Shown here piece by piece: positions 53,939 to 61,945 of a stretch of DNA of 64,000 nt. Position numbers and translations under genes: made by a program. The notes beneath the pieces were generated by a model that made no database searches, was not told the DNA's origin, and worked only from the letters and a program-made list of their open reading frames with translations. The DNA comes from Micromonospora terminaliae (GTDB taxonomy: Bacteria; Actinomycetota; Actinomycetes; Mycobacteriales; Micromonosporaceae). The DNA lies in the NCBI RefSeq assembly GCF_009671205.1, contig NZ_CP045309.1, positions 6,280,001-6,344,000 on the forward strand. The letters run 5' to 3'. Within the stretch, counting starts at the first letter, position 1. The number at the start of each line of letters is the position of its first letter.

Positions 53939-54880
53939 ATGGCCGGTCCACCCCCCGACCTGGTCCAGCGGCTCTACGCGACGCCGCCGGACCGGTTCGT
54001 CGCGGCCCGGGACGCCGCGGTCACCGAGGCGCGCCAGGCCGGTGACCCGAAGGGCGCCCGGGAGATCGGCAAGCTCCGCCGGCCCACCGTCGCCGCCTGG
54101 CTGGTCAACCTGCTCGCCATCCGCCGGCCGGAGCTGGTCGCCGACCTGGCGCAGCTCGCCGAGTCGCTCCGCGCGGCGCAGCGCGACCTGCGCGGCGGCA
54201 AGCTCCGCGAACTCTCCGCGCAGCGCCGGGCCGTCGTGGGCGCGCTCGTCGCCGAGGTACGCAAGCTGGCCGCCGCCGAGCCGGCCGCCCCGCCGGTCGG
54301 GAAGCTGCCGCTCGGTGAGGTCGAGGCCACGTTGAACGCCGCGCTCTCCGACACCGAGGTGGCGGAACAGGTACGCGCCGGCCGGCTGCTGCGGTCCACC
54401 CACTACGCCGGGTTCGGCGAGGTGCCCCGGCCGCAGCTGCGCCTGGTCACCGGTGGTGGCGAGGAGGAGCCCGCCGTACCCGACCGGGCGGCCGAGCGCG
54501 CCGAGAGCCGCCGGACGCGCGACCAGCGGGCCGCCGAGCGGGCGGCCCGGGCCGAGCGGGCGAAGCGCCGCCGGGCCGTGGAACGCGAGCTGGCGAAGGC
54601 CCGGGAGGACCAGGAACGGGCCGAGACGGAGCTGGGCGAGGCCACCGACGCGGAACGGGACGGGGTGACGACGCTGGACCGGATCGAGACCGAGCTGGCC
54701 GAGCTGGAACGCCGCCGCGCCGTGGCCGAGCAGGAACTGAGCCGGGCCAAGCTGGCCCGCCGCGGCGCGGAACGGTCGCTCACCGCGGCCCGCCGGCGCA
54801 CCGGTGAGGTGGAGGCCGCCTTGGAGGCGCTGGACGCCGAAGAGGAGGATGCCGCGGAGGGTGGTCCCGAGGCAGACTGA
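53939..54880 (+). CDS. Coiled-coil protein of unknown function
   Basis: 313 residues. The N-terminal 160 residues are globular and helical (VQRLYATPPDRFVAARDAAV, KLRRPTVAAWLVNLLA). From about residue 180 to 300 it is a continuous Arg/Glu/Ala-rich coiled coil. No membrane span. It matches a type of conserved actinobacterial hypothetical often found with MBL proteins, but I cannot name the family. Confidence 0.7.
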   Translation: MAGPPPDLVQRLYATPPDRFVAARDAAVTEARQAGDPKGAREIGKLRRPTVAAWLVNLLAIRRPELVADLAQLAESLRAAQRDLRGGKLRELSAQRRAVVGALVAEVRKLAAAEPAAPPVGKLPLGEVEATLNAALSDTEVAEQVRAGRLLRSTHYAGFGEVPRPQLRLVTGGGEEEPAVPDRAAERAESRRTRDQRAAERAARAERAKRRRAVERELAKAREDQERAETELGEATDAERDGVTTLDRIETELAELERRRAVAEQELSRAKLARRGAERSLTAARRRTGEVEAALEALDAEEEDAAEGGPEAD

Positions 54881-54923
54881 CCGTGATGAATGACCACGGT
54901 GGACGGACGGTGGAGGGCCGCCG

Positions 54924-55667
54924 ATGACCCCGGAGCAGGTCGCCGCGGCCAGCAAGCCGCTGGTGCTGGAGCTCGGGGAGGCGTTCTCCCGCTGCCCGTC
55001 GACGCTGCGCCGGGCCCGGCTGCTCGGCATCTCCGGCTGGGCCTTCTACATCACCGGCCGGGCCGGCGCGCTGGGCGACGTCCGCGCCGAGACCGTCGCC
55101 GCCGCGCTCGGGTTCATCGCCCCGGAGGCCGTCGCCGACGGCTGGGACGCGGCCGTGCGCACCGTCCCGCCCCTGGAGGTGGCCGGCGCGAACCTGGCCG
55201 AGTGCTGCCGGTGGGGCGCGACCAACCTGGGCGACGCCCCGGAGACGTCCCGCCTCGCCGGGCTGCTGCGGCGGGTGGTCGACGCGGCCGACAGCAGCGG
55301 GATGCCGCTCTTCGCCGCCTGGCGGGCCATGCCGGTCGACGACCCCGCGCCCGGCGCCGAGGCGGCCGTCGCGCTGCTGCTGCTCCGCGAGCACTTCGCG
55401 GGGGCGTACCTGCTGGCCGTGCGGGCCGCCGGCATGACACCGCTGGAGGCGGTGCTGGCCGGGCCGGAGGGGGACGCCGGGGCGGCCGCGTGCGGCTGGT
55501 CACCGCCGTACCCGCCGGTGGGGCCCCTGGTGCGCCGGCGGCTCTGGGCCGAGGCGGTGACCGACCGGCTGGTGTCCCCGGCGTTCCGGGCGCTCGGCCC
55601 CGGCGAGGGCGCCGAACTGCTGAACCTGCTCACCGCCGCGCGGCTGCACGTCCGCGGCGGCGGATAA
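54924..55667 (+). CDS. SCO6745-family protein
   Basis: 247 residues. RARLLGISGWAFYITGRAGALGDVRAETVAAALGFIAPEAV follows the conserved pattern of this actinobacterial family (a helical bundle with the RaGALG motif). No enzymatic assignment is known. GGAGG near 54912 serves as ribosome binding site. The GNAT gene follows immediately. Confidence 0.65.
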   Translation: MTPEQVAAASKPLVLELGEAFSRCPSTLRRARLLGISGWAFYITGRAGALGDVRAETVAAALGFIAPEAVADGWDAAVRTVPPLEVAGANLAECCRWGATNLGDAPETSRLAGLLRRVVDAADSSGMPLFAAWRAMPVDDPAPGAEAAVALLLLREHFAGAYLLAVRAAGMTPLEAVLAGPEGDAGAAACGWSPPYPPVGPLVRRRLWAEAVTDRLVSPAFRALGPGEGAELLNLLTAARLHVRGGG

Positions 55668-55709
55668 ATGGGGAGCGCGGCCCCCGGGGTGGCTGCCAGG
55701 ATCTGGCGC

Positions 55710-56672
55710 GTGACGATCCCCGCCGGCTGGACCGCCCGCCGCCCCACCCTCGACGACGTGCCCGCGATCCTCACGGTGGTGCACGCCGCCGACACCTTCG
55801 CCGTCGGCTACCCCGACTTCGATGCGGAGGACGTGCGGGACGCCCTGACCGCGCCCTTCGTCGACATGGCCCGCGACTCGTGGCTGGTCACCGACCCGGA
55901 CGGCGTCGCCGTCGGCTGGACGATCCTGAGCAACCCGACCGGGGTGGGCCGGGAGTTCGTCGAGGTCTACGTCGACCCGGACCGGGGCGCGGACCTGCGC
56001 GCTTCGCTGCTGGCCCGGCTCCTCGACCGGGTTGCCGAGCGGGCCGCCGAGCGCGGCCTGCCGGCCCTCACCGCCCGGACCGCCGTCTTCGCGCCGGAGA
56101 CCCGCTGGGCGGAGGAGCTGGTCGAGGCCGGCTTCACCCGGCTCAAGCGCTACATCCGGATGACCCGTTCCCTCGCCGACCTGCCCGCCGAGCCGGCGCT
56201 CCCGGCCGGGGTGACGATCCGGCCGCTGCGCGCCGACGACGAGGCCGACCTGCGGCTGTTCCACCGGATCTTCGACACCGCGTTCCGGGACACCCCGGAC
56301 TACGAGCCCGTCGACTTCGACGCGTGGCGCGAGCAGCTCCCGTCGTACGGCAAGGTCTGGGACGAGTGGTTCCTGGCCGAGGTCGACGGGGAGCCGGCCG
56401 GCGCGCTCCAGTCCTCCGACCAGGCGCTGGACCAGGACATGGGCTGGGTCCGGACGCTGTCCGTGCTGCCCGCCCACCGCCGGCGCGGGGTGGGGGCCGC
56501 GCTGCTGCGCCGGGCCTTCGCCGGCTACGCCGCCAAGGGCCGGGTCGAGGCCGGTCTCGGCGTGGACCTCGCCAACCCCACCACCCCGGTCACCCTCTAC
56601 CGCTCGGTCGGGCTGACCGAGGCGCGCTGGACCGACATGTACGAGCGCAGCGTCCCCGCCGCGGGTGTGTGA
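55710..56672 (+). CDS. GNAT family N-acetyltransferase with two GNAT-like halves
   Basis: 320 residues from GTG 55710, where the family begins (TIPAGWTARRPTLDDVPAIL); ATG 55668, adjacent to the previous stop, would add 14 residues. The C-terminal half has the acetyl-CoA loop VLPAHRRRGVGAALLRRAF and NPTTPVTLYRSVGL. The N-terminal half is a degenerate repeat. CAGGAT seven bases before the GTG suggests possible leaderless initiation. Mycothiol-synthase-like architecture, but substrate unknown. Confidence 0.82.
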   Translation: MTIPAGWTARRPTLDDVPAILTVVHAADTFAVGYPDFDAEDVRDALTAPFVDMARDSWLVTDPDGVAVGWTILSNPTGVGREFVEVYVDPDRGADLRASLLARLLDRVAERAAERGLPALTARTAVFAPETRWAEELVEAGFTRLKRYIRMTRSLADLPAEPALPAGVTIRPLRADDEADLRLFHRIFDTAFRDTPDYEPVDFDAWREQLPSYGKVWDEWFLAEVDGEPAGALQSSDQALDQDMGWVRTLSVLPAHRRRGVGAALLRRAFAGYAAKGRVEAGLGVDLANPTTPVTLYRSVGLTEARWTDMYERSVPAAGV

Positions 56673-56744
56673 TACGCGACCCGGCGCGGGGCCGCCGCCC
56701 GCCCGGGCAGAGCGCCGGAGCAGACTGAACGGGTGGGAGACGCG

Positions 56745-57200
56745 CTACGCGGACGCGGTGCCGGTGGGGCGGGACCGCAGCTCGGTGACGTAGTCGTCCG
56801 GCGCGCCCGCCTTCTCGGCCGCGTTCGCGATCTCCGACAGGTACCACGACGTCGGCAGGCCGCCCTCGTAACCGTCGAAGACGTAGACCCAGGCGGTCAC
56901 GTCACCGTCGAGCGTCGAGACGCGGACGGTCAGCTTCCGGTACGTCCCCGAGGTCACACCCTCGATCTCGTCGAGCTGGGCCGCGTCGTACGGGTGGATG
57001 TCGTAGAGCGCCACGAAGACCCGGTCACCCGGCGACTCGACGACCGTGCTGACCGAGCCCTCCCAGCCGATGACGTCCTCGCCCGCGAAGGTGAGCCGCC
57101 ACCCCTCCAGCCAGCCGGTGTCCACCATCGGCGAATGCGGACAGTAGGCACGCATGCGGGCGGGGTCCAGGTTTGAGCCGTAAGCGGCGTAAAGACGCAC
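56745..57200 (-). CDS. Gamma-glutamylcyclotransferase-like protein
   Basis: 151 residues from GTG 57200. YAAYGSNLDPARM is the substrate loop of GGCT folds, and the barrel follows (WRLTFAGEDVIGWEGSVSTVV, FVALYDIHPYDAAQLDEIEG with the candidate catalytic Glu). Acts on gamma-glutamyl peptides or related small molecules. TATCGT (57213-57208) lies seven bases before the start codon, consistent with a leaderless message. Confidence 0.85.
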   Translation of the reverse strand: MRLYAAYGSNLDPARMRAYCPHSPMVDTGWLEGWRLTFAGEDVIGWEGSVSTVVESPGDRVFVALYDIHPYDAAQLDEIEGVTSGTYRKLTVRVSTLDGDVTAWVYVFDGYEGGLPTSWYLSEIANAAEKAGAPDDYVTELRSRPTGTASA

Positions 57201-57365
57201 GGCGATGACGATAGCCCGGCCGACGGGTGGGGGAGAATACGACGGTGCGTGTCGAGCGCGACGGCGAGAAGAAAGTCACTGTGAGCATTGATCGGGGGCG
57301 AGCGCGGTGAGCGCGAGGAGTGCAGCGGAGCGGAGCCCCGCAGGCGCGAGCGAAAGGACGGCTCA

Positions 57366-58769
57366 GTGAGCCAGATCGTGATCATCGGCGGAGGGCCGGC
57401 CGGGTACGAGGCGGCGCTGGTCGCCGCCCAGCTGGACGCTGATGTCACCGTGGTCGAGGCGGAGGGGGCCGGCGGCGCCTGCGTCCTGTCCGACTGCGTG
57501 CCGTCCAAGACCTTCATCGCCAGCTCCGAGGTGGTCACCGGCTACCGGGACACCGAGGAGTTCGGGGTGCACTCCGACGGGCTGGAGGCCGTCACGGTCG
57601 ACGCCCGGGCGGTGCACGAGCGGGTCAAGCGGCTCGCCCTGGCCCAGTCCGCCGACATCCACGCCAAGCTGGTCAAGGCCGGCGTCGAGTTCGTCGCCGG
57701 CTCCGCCCGGCTCGGCGAGGACACGCTCGGTCACACCCACCGGGTGATCGTCACCCCGGCCGACGGCGGCGCCGAGTACTCGATCGCGGCCACGACCGTG
57801 CTGATCGCCACCGGCTCCACCCCGCGCCAGCTCCCCACCGCCGTGCCCGACGGCGAGCGCATCCTCACCTGGCGCCAGGTGTACGACCTGCGGGAACTGC
57901 CCGAGCACCTGATCGTGGTCGGCTCCGGCGTGACCGGCGCCGAGTTCGCCAGCGCCTACCTGGCCATGGGTGTCGAGGTCACCCTGGTCTCCAGCCGGGA
58001 CCGGGTCATGCCGCACGAGGACGCCGACGCCGCGTCCGCGATCGAGCGGGTGTTCCGGAACCGGGGCATGACCATCCTCAACAACTCCCGGGCCGAGGCG
58101 GTCCGCCGGATCGGCGACGGCGTCGAGGTCACGCTCGCCGACGGCCGGGTGGTGGCCGGCTCGCACGCGCTCATCGCGGTCGGCTCGATCCCCAACACCG
58201 CCGACCTGGGCCTCGCCGAGTACGGCGTCGAGCTGGCCCGGGGCGGCTACGTCACGGTCGACCGGGTCTCCCGGACCAACGTCCCCGGCATCTACGCGGC
58301 CGGCGACTGCACAGGGGTGCTGCTGCTGGCCAGCGTCGCCGCCATGCAGGGCCGGATCGCCATGTGGCACGCGCTCGGCGAGGCGGTCCGGCCGCTGCGG
58401 CTGCGTACCGTCGCGGCGAACGTCTTCACCGACCCCGAGCTGGCCACCGTCGGCGTCTCGCAGAACGAGGTCGACGCCGGCAAGGTCCCGGCCCGTCAGG
58501 TGATGCTGCCGCTCTCCGGCAACGCCCGGGCGAAGATGGACGACCTGGCCGACGGCTTCGTGAAGCTGTTCTGCCGGCCGGCCAGCGGGCAGGTGATCGG
58601 CGGTGTGGTGGTCGCGCCGAAGGCCAGCGAGCTGATCCTGCCGATCACCATGGCCGTGGAGAACAACCTCACCGTCAACGAGCTGGCCCAGACCATCACC
58701 ATCTACCCGAGCCTGTCCGGCTCGATCACCGAGGCCGCCCGCCAGCTCATGCTCCACGAGCTGGAGTGA
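57366..58769 (+). CDS. lpdA: NAD(P)H quinone reductase LpdA (lipoamide dehydrogenase homologue)
   Basis: 467 residues from GTG 57366 with AAAGGA upstream. FAD site GGGPAGYEAALVAA; redox Cys39 and Cys44 in GGACVLSDCVPSK; NAD site VVGSGVTGAEFASAYLAMG; IYAAGDCTG. The C-terminal active-site motif HPTxxE of true lipoamide dehydrogenases is YPSLSG here (Tyr447, Gly452), so the His-Glu dyad is lost. This matches the mycobacterial LpdA quinone reductase rather than a dehydrogenase-complex E3. Confidence 0.9.
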   Translation: MSQIVIIGGGPAGYEAALVAAQLDADVTVVEAEGAGGACVLSDCVPSKTFIASSEVVTGYRDTEEFGVHSDGLEAVTVDARAVHERVKRLALAQSADIHAKLVKAGVEFVAGSARLGEDTLGHTHRVIVTPADGGAEYSIAATTVLIATGSTPRQLPTAVPDGERILTWRQVYDLRELPEHLIVVGSGVTGAEFASAYLAMGVEVTLVSSRDRVMPHEDADAASAIERVFRNRGMTILNNSRAEAVRRIGDGVEVTLADGRVVAGSHALIAVGSIPNTADLGLAEYGVELARGGYVTVDRVSRTNVPGIYAAGDCTGVLLLASVAAMQGRIAMWHALGEAVRPLRLRTVAANVFTDPELATVGVSQNEVDAGKVPARQVMLPLSGNARAKMDDLADGFVKLFCRPASGQVIGGVVVAPKASELILPITMAVENNLTVNELAQTITIYPSLSGSITEAARQLMLHELE

Positions 58770-59436
58770 CCTCGCCGATCATGGAGTTGTGGCACCCAGT
58801 TGATGCCGGTGCGCGCCTTTCGTTCGGTGCCACGACTCCATGATCGCGGCGGGCGGGGTGGCGGAGCAGGGTGCCGGCGACCACCGCGAGCAGGGCGACC
58901 TCGGCGAGGATGAGCAGGCGCTCGACGAGGCCGATCAGCTCCCGGTCGCCCGGGTAGGCGGACCAGATCATGGCCGCGGCCAGCACGAGGCTGGTCAGGG
59001 CCAGGCCGCGCACCCACCCGGCGGCCCGCCCGCCGAGCCGCGGGGCGAGCAGCCAGCCGGCGACGGGCAGGGCCAGGAAGGCCACCACCGAGGCGTACCG
59101 GTGCACGTAGGCGGCGGTGTCCATGGGCAGGCCCGGCTCGTTGGTGGGCACCAGCGCGGCGGCCAGCAGACCGCCCGACCAGGCCACCAGCAGCGCTCCC
59201 GCGAATCGGCCCGTGCCGGCCCGGCGCAGCGCCGGCAGGAGTACGACGGTGGCCGCGGCCAGCACCGCCATGGCCGTGTCGATGACGCCGCCCCGGTCGG
59301 AGACGGCGAAGTCGCTGACGGTAAGCGACCAGGGATCCAGGTTGTCGTTCACTTCCAGGTGACCGAGGACGGCGAGGACCGCCGCCAGGGCGATCCCGCC
59401 AAGGGCCAGCAGACCGCTGCTCCGGGTTCCAGGCAT
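58747..59436 (-). CDS. DUF998 membrane protein
   Basis: 229 residues, six predicted membrane spans. NDNLDPWSLTVSDFAVSDRGGVIDTAMAVLA (the first part extracytoplasmic) and the later YVHRYASVVAFLALPVAGWL fit DUF998. The last 34 residues are translated from the dispersed hairpin repeat (CHNSMI) and the lpdA 3' end, so the original stop was probably lost when the repeat arrived. Function unknown. Confidence 0.75.
   Translation of the reverse strand: MPGTRSSGLLALGGIALAAVLAVLGHLEVNDNLDPWSLTVSDFAVSDRGGVIDTAMAVLAAATVVLLPALRRAGTGRFAGALLVAWSGGLLAAALVPTNEPGLPMDTAAYVHRYASVVAFLALPVAGWLLAPRLGGRAAGWVRGLALTSLVLAAAMIWSAYPGDRELIGLVERLLILAEVALLAVVAGTLLRHPARRDHGVVAPNERRAPASTGCHNSMIGEVTPARGA
58777..58845. repeat. 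Dispersed hairpin repeat, copy 3
   Basis: GATCATGGAGTTGTGGCACC (58777-58796) pairs with 58826-58845 with one mismatch, loop 29 bases. Starts seven bases after the lpdA stop and lies inside the 3' end of the DUF998 gene on the other strand. Confidence 0.85.
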
Positions 59437-59525
59437 GCCTCAGCCTGTCGCCGGAACCGCCCGAAACGGATCGGGGACCACCACCCACTTCGCCCCCGGG
59501 GTCGCCCCCTACAGGCCACGGGTCG

Positions 59526-60167
59526 TCAGTGAGTGGCCGTCGGCTCCTCGACCGTGATCTCGGCCTCGGTGCGGGAGTGGCGGGCGCTGATCACCGTCAT
59601 GGCCCAGCCCGCCGCAGCAAACCCGGCCGCCGCCGCCCCGCCGATGAGCAACAGCCGCCACGCCGACTCGGTCAGCGCGGCGCCGCCCAAATGGCCGACC
59701 AGCGTCCCGTACGCGGCCCAGCACGTGGCCGCCGCGGCCTCGTAGGGGACGAAGAGGCGGTACGGGTAGCGGCTGCGCCCGGCCGAGAAGCAGGCCGCCA
59801 TCCGGCCACCGGGCACGAAGCGGCAGAGCAGGATCACCAGTGGCCCCGGTTCGCGCAGTCCCCGGGTGACCCGGGCGGCGGCCCGGCGGGCCCGGCCCGG
59901 CGCGGTGTGCCGGGGCTCGCGGCGGGTCGGGGCGGTGCGCCCCAGCAGGTAGCAGGCGAGGTCGCCGGCGAAGACGCCGAGCGCCCCGACGGCGATGGTC
60001 AGCGGCAGGCTGAGCCCGCCGTAGACGGTCAGCGCCCCGCTGGTGATCATGACGACCTGGGTGGGCACCACCGGCACGAAGGCGTCGGCGACCAGCAGGG
60101 TGAGCAGCACCGCGTACGCCCAGGTGGGCGACGCGACGTCAGAGATGAGTTCGGCCACGACCGCCAC
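59526..60167 (-). CDS. DedA/SNARE-associated family membrane protein
   Basis: 213 residues from GTG 60167; GTG 60158 is equally plausible. DAFVPVVPTQVVMITSGAL, GVFAGDLACYLLGR and RFVPGGRMAACFSAG are DedA signatures; five spans. DedA proteins are polyprenyl-phosphate or lipid transporters linked to membrane homeostasis. The C-terminal tail is acidic. Divergent from the ThrRS leader. Confidence 0.87.
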   Translation of the reverse strand: MAVVAELISDVASPTWAYAVLLTLLVADAFVPVVPTQVVMITSGALTVYGGLSLPLTIAVGALGVFAGDLACYLLGRTAPTRREPRHTAPGRARRAAARVTRGLREPGPLVILLCRFVPGGRMAACFSAGRSRYPYRLFVPYEAAAATCWAAYGTLVGHLGGAALTESAWRLLLIGGAAAAGFAAAGWAMTVISARHSRTEAEITVEEPTATH

Positions 60168-60530
60168 CTCGCCGGAGTTCCCCGTTCGACCGCACCGAGC
60201 CTGACGGCGTGTCGGCCGTCACCGCGGACGGCCCTGCCCCGCGGTGACGGCCGACACCCGCAGGCCACTCGTGTTCAACGAGGCGGCGCCATGGAATGTG
60301 ACGACCCGTCGCGGCCGCGTCGGCCGCCGGGCCGGGCGGCGGATCGCCCGTCCGCGGCGTACCGTTGTCGGCGCGCGGCTCCGGAGACGTCGGGTCCCCC
60401 GTTCCCGACGTCCGGGCCGCCGCGGGTCGCCGGCAGGTCCCGTGCCGGCGACCCGCCCCCACCGCACCACCGCCGGGTGCGTCGCGAAATCCAGGTGCCT
60501 CCGCCGTGCCGCCGCGCGTACCGTCGCCGC
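60168..60530. other. 363-bp gap between dedA and the leader peptide
   Basis: GC-rich intergenic sequence. I see no gene with family support; overlapping arginine-rich frames are composition artefacts. It should hold the dedA promoter and the promoter of the leader peptide (TACCGT at its right end). No -35 match to TTGACA is convincing. Confidence 0.4.
60519..60524 (+). promoter_or_regulatory. -10 element of the threonine leader transcript
   Basis: TACCGT ends six bases before ATG 60531, so transcription would start at the leader-peptide ATG (leaderless), the usual form of actinobacterial attenuator peptides. Confidence 0.5.
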
Positions 60531-60584
60531 ATGCGCAGCGCGGTGAGGACCACGACGCCGGGTGTTCCCGGCGCGCCGCACTGA
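60531..60584 (+). CDS. Putative threonine-rich leader peptide
   Basis: 17 codons, MRSAVRTTTPGVPGAPH, then TGA 60582. Codons 7-9 are ACC ACG ACG. A small stem, GCCGGG (60557-60562) with CCCGGC (60567-60572), begins immediately after the Thr run, so a ribosome stalled there would mask it. The strong hairpin 60597-60629 starts 12 bases after the stop, and a ThrRS paralogue follows. The layout is that of a control peptide in transcription attenuation. Evidence is positional only; a chance ORF of this size is possible, but its leaderless -10, Thr run and terminator occur in the right order. Confidence 0.6.
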   Translation: MRSAVRTTTPGVPGAPH

Positions 60585-60596
60585 CGTTTCCGTCGA

Positions 60597-60629
60597 CGAG
60601 GCCCCGGGGCGATCCGCTCCGGGGCCTCG
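60597..60629 (+). terminator. Attenuator-type hairpin before the ThrRS paralogue
   Basis: CGAGGCCCCGGGGC (60597-60610) pairs with GCTCCGGGGCCTCG (60616-60629) with one G-U pair, loop GATCC. Strong stem, no U-run. It lies between leader stop and the ribosome binding site of the gene it would control; CCGGG (60558-60562) could alternatively pair with CCCGG (60603-60607). Confidence 0.65.
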
Positions 60630-60681
60630 CGGCGTTCCGGCTCAGCTCGCCTCCGGGTCGTACCCGATCAAGGAGAGCGAC

Positions 60682-61899
60682 ATGATCGACCACCGCAGGC
60701 TCGGCCGGGACCTGGAGCTGTTCGTCTCCGACCCCCTCGCGGGCGCCGGGCTGCCCATCTGGCTGCCGGCCGGCGCCGCCGCCCGGCACGCCGTCGAGGA
60801 GTACGTGCGGGAGCTGGAGCGCCGGGCCGGCTACCGGCACGTCTACTCGCCGCCGCTGGGCAAACGGGAGCTGTTCGAGCTCTCCGGTCACCTCGGCTAC
60901 TTCGCCGACGACATGTTCCCGCCCATGCGGCTGAGCGCCGACGACGAGTTCGTGCTGCGGCCCGCGCTGTGCCCGCATCACGCGCTGGTGTTCCGCGCCC
61001 GGGGCCGCTCCTACCGGGAGCTGCCGCTGCGGGTCGCCGAGATCGGCGGGATGTACCGGGCGGAGCGCTCGGGGGTGCTGGGCGGGCTGTCCCGGGTGCG
61101 GGCCATCTCGCTCAACGACGCGCACAACTTCTGCGCGCTGGAGCAGGTCGGCGACGAGGTGCGCGAGATCCTCCGGCTGATCCGCGAGGCGCACGCGGCG
61201 CTCGGCGTGCGACCCGCCGGCTTCCGGCTGTCGCTGCGCGGGCCGGGGGAGAAGTACGTCGGTGCCGACGCCGACTGGGCGCGGGCCGAGGAACTGCTGC
61301 GTGCCGCGCTCGACGGGGTGGACTACGACGAGGGCCCGGGCGAGGCCGCCTTCTACGGCCCGAAGATCGACATCCAGATCGTGGACGCGGCCGGCCGGGA
61401 GTCGACCATCTCCACCGTTCAGCTCGACTTCGACAAGCCGGAACGGTTCGACCTGTCGTACACCGACGCGGACGGGCGCCGGAAGCGGCCGGTCATGGTG
61501 CACCGGAGCCTGGTCGGCAGCATGGAGCGGCTCTTCGCGTACCTCATCGAGGTGCACGCCGGCGCCTTCCCGGCCTGGTACGCCCCCGTGCAGCTGGTGG
61601 TGCTGCCGGTCGACGACGGGCAGGCCGACGCGGCCGTGGACCTGTGCGGCCGGGCGGAGGCGGCCGGGCTGCGGGCCGAGGTCGACCTGGCCGGCTCGCT
61701 GGGCGCCCGGATCCGCGACGCGTCCCGGCGCAAGGTGCCGTACGTCGGGGTGGTCGGCCGCCGGGAGGCCGCCGACGGGTCGGTGGCCCTGCGCCTGCGG
61801 GACGGGCGCGGCCTCGACCCGCTGCCGGCGGCCGGCGCGCTCGCCCTGATCGGCGCGGTGGTGGCCGCCCGCTCGGCCGACCTGCTCCCGGCCGGCTGA
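60682..61899 (+). CDS. Truncated threonyl-tRNA synthetase paralogue (catalytic and anticodon domains only)
   Basis: 405 residues from ATG 60682, AAGGAG six bases upstream; normal ThrRS is 640-690. The TGS and editing domains are missing from the N-terminus and the protein starts at the catalytic core (DHRRLGRDLELF). Zinc ligands Cys97, His148 (NDAHNFC) and His274 (VMVHRSLVGSMERLF), motif 2 YRAERSGVLGGLSRVR and FYGPKIDI are intact; the anticodon-binding domain follows from about residue 300. It should activate threonine but cannot edit mischarged serine. A house-keeping thrS is presumably elsewhere. Possible roles: induced stress copy, antibiotic-resistant copy, or non-translational Thr activation. 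Confidence 0.85.
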   Translation: MIDHRRLGRDLELFVSDPLAGAGLPIWLPAGAAARHAVEEYVRELERRAGYRHVYSPPLGKRELFELSGHLGYFADDMFPPMRLSADDEFVLRPALCPHHALVFRARGRSYRELPLRVAEIGGMYRAERSGVLGGLSRVRAISLNDAHNFCALEQVGDEVREILRLIREAHAALGVRPAGFRLSLRGPGEKYVGADADWARAEELLRAALDGVDYDEGPGEAAFYGPKIDIQIVDAAGRESTISTVQLDFDKPERFDLSYTDADGRRKRPVMVHRSLVGSMERLFAYLIEVHAGAFPAWYAPVQLVVLPVDDGQADAAVDLCGRAEAAGLRAEVDLAGSLGARIRDASRRKVPYVGVVGRREAADGSVALRLRDGRGLDPLPAAGALALIGAVVAARSADLLPAG

Positions 61900-61945
61900 G
61901 GGCGGGCGGGCCGTCCCGGCCGGGTCGCCGCTCGTGGCGTTCACG

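Noticed and set aside
60585..60681. T-box riboswitch for the ThrRS-like gene
   Set aside because: No T-box consensus (TGGNACCGCG) or specifier-loop layout; the short ORF plus hairpin explains the region better.
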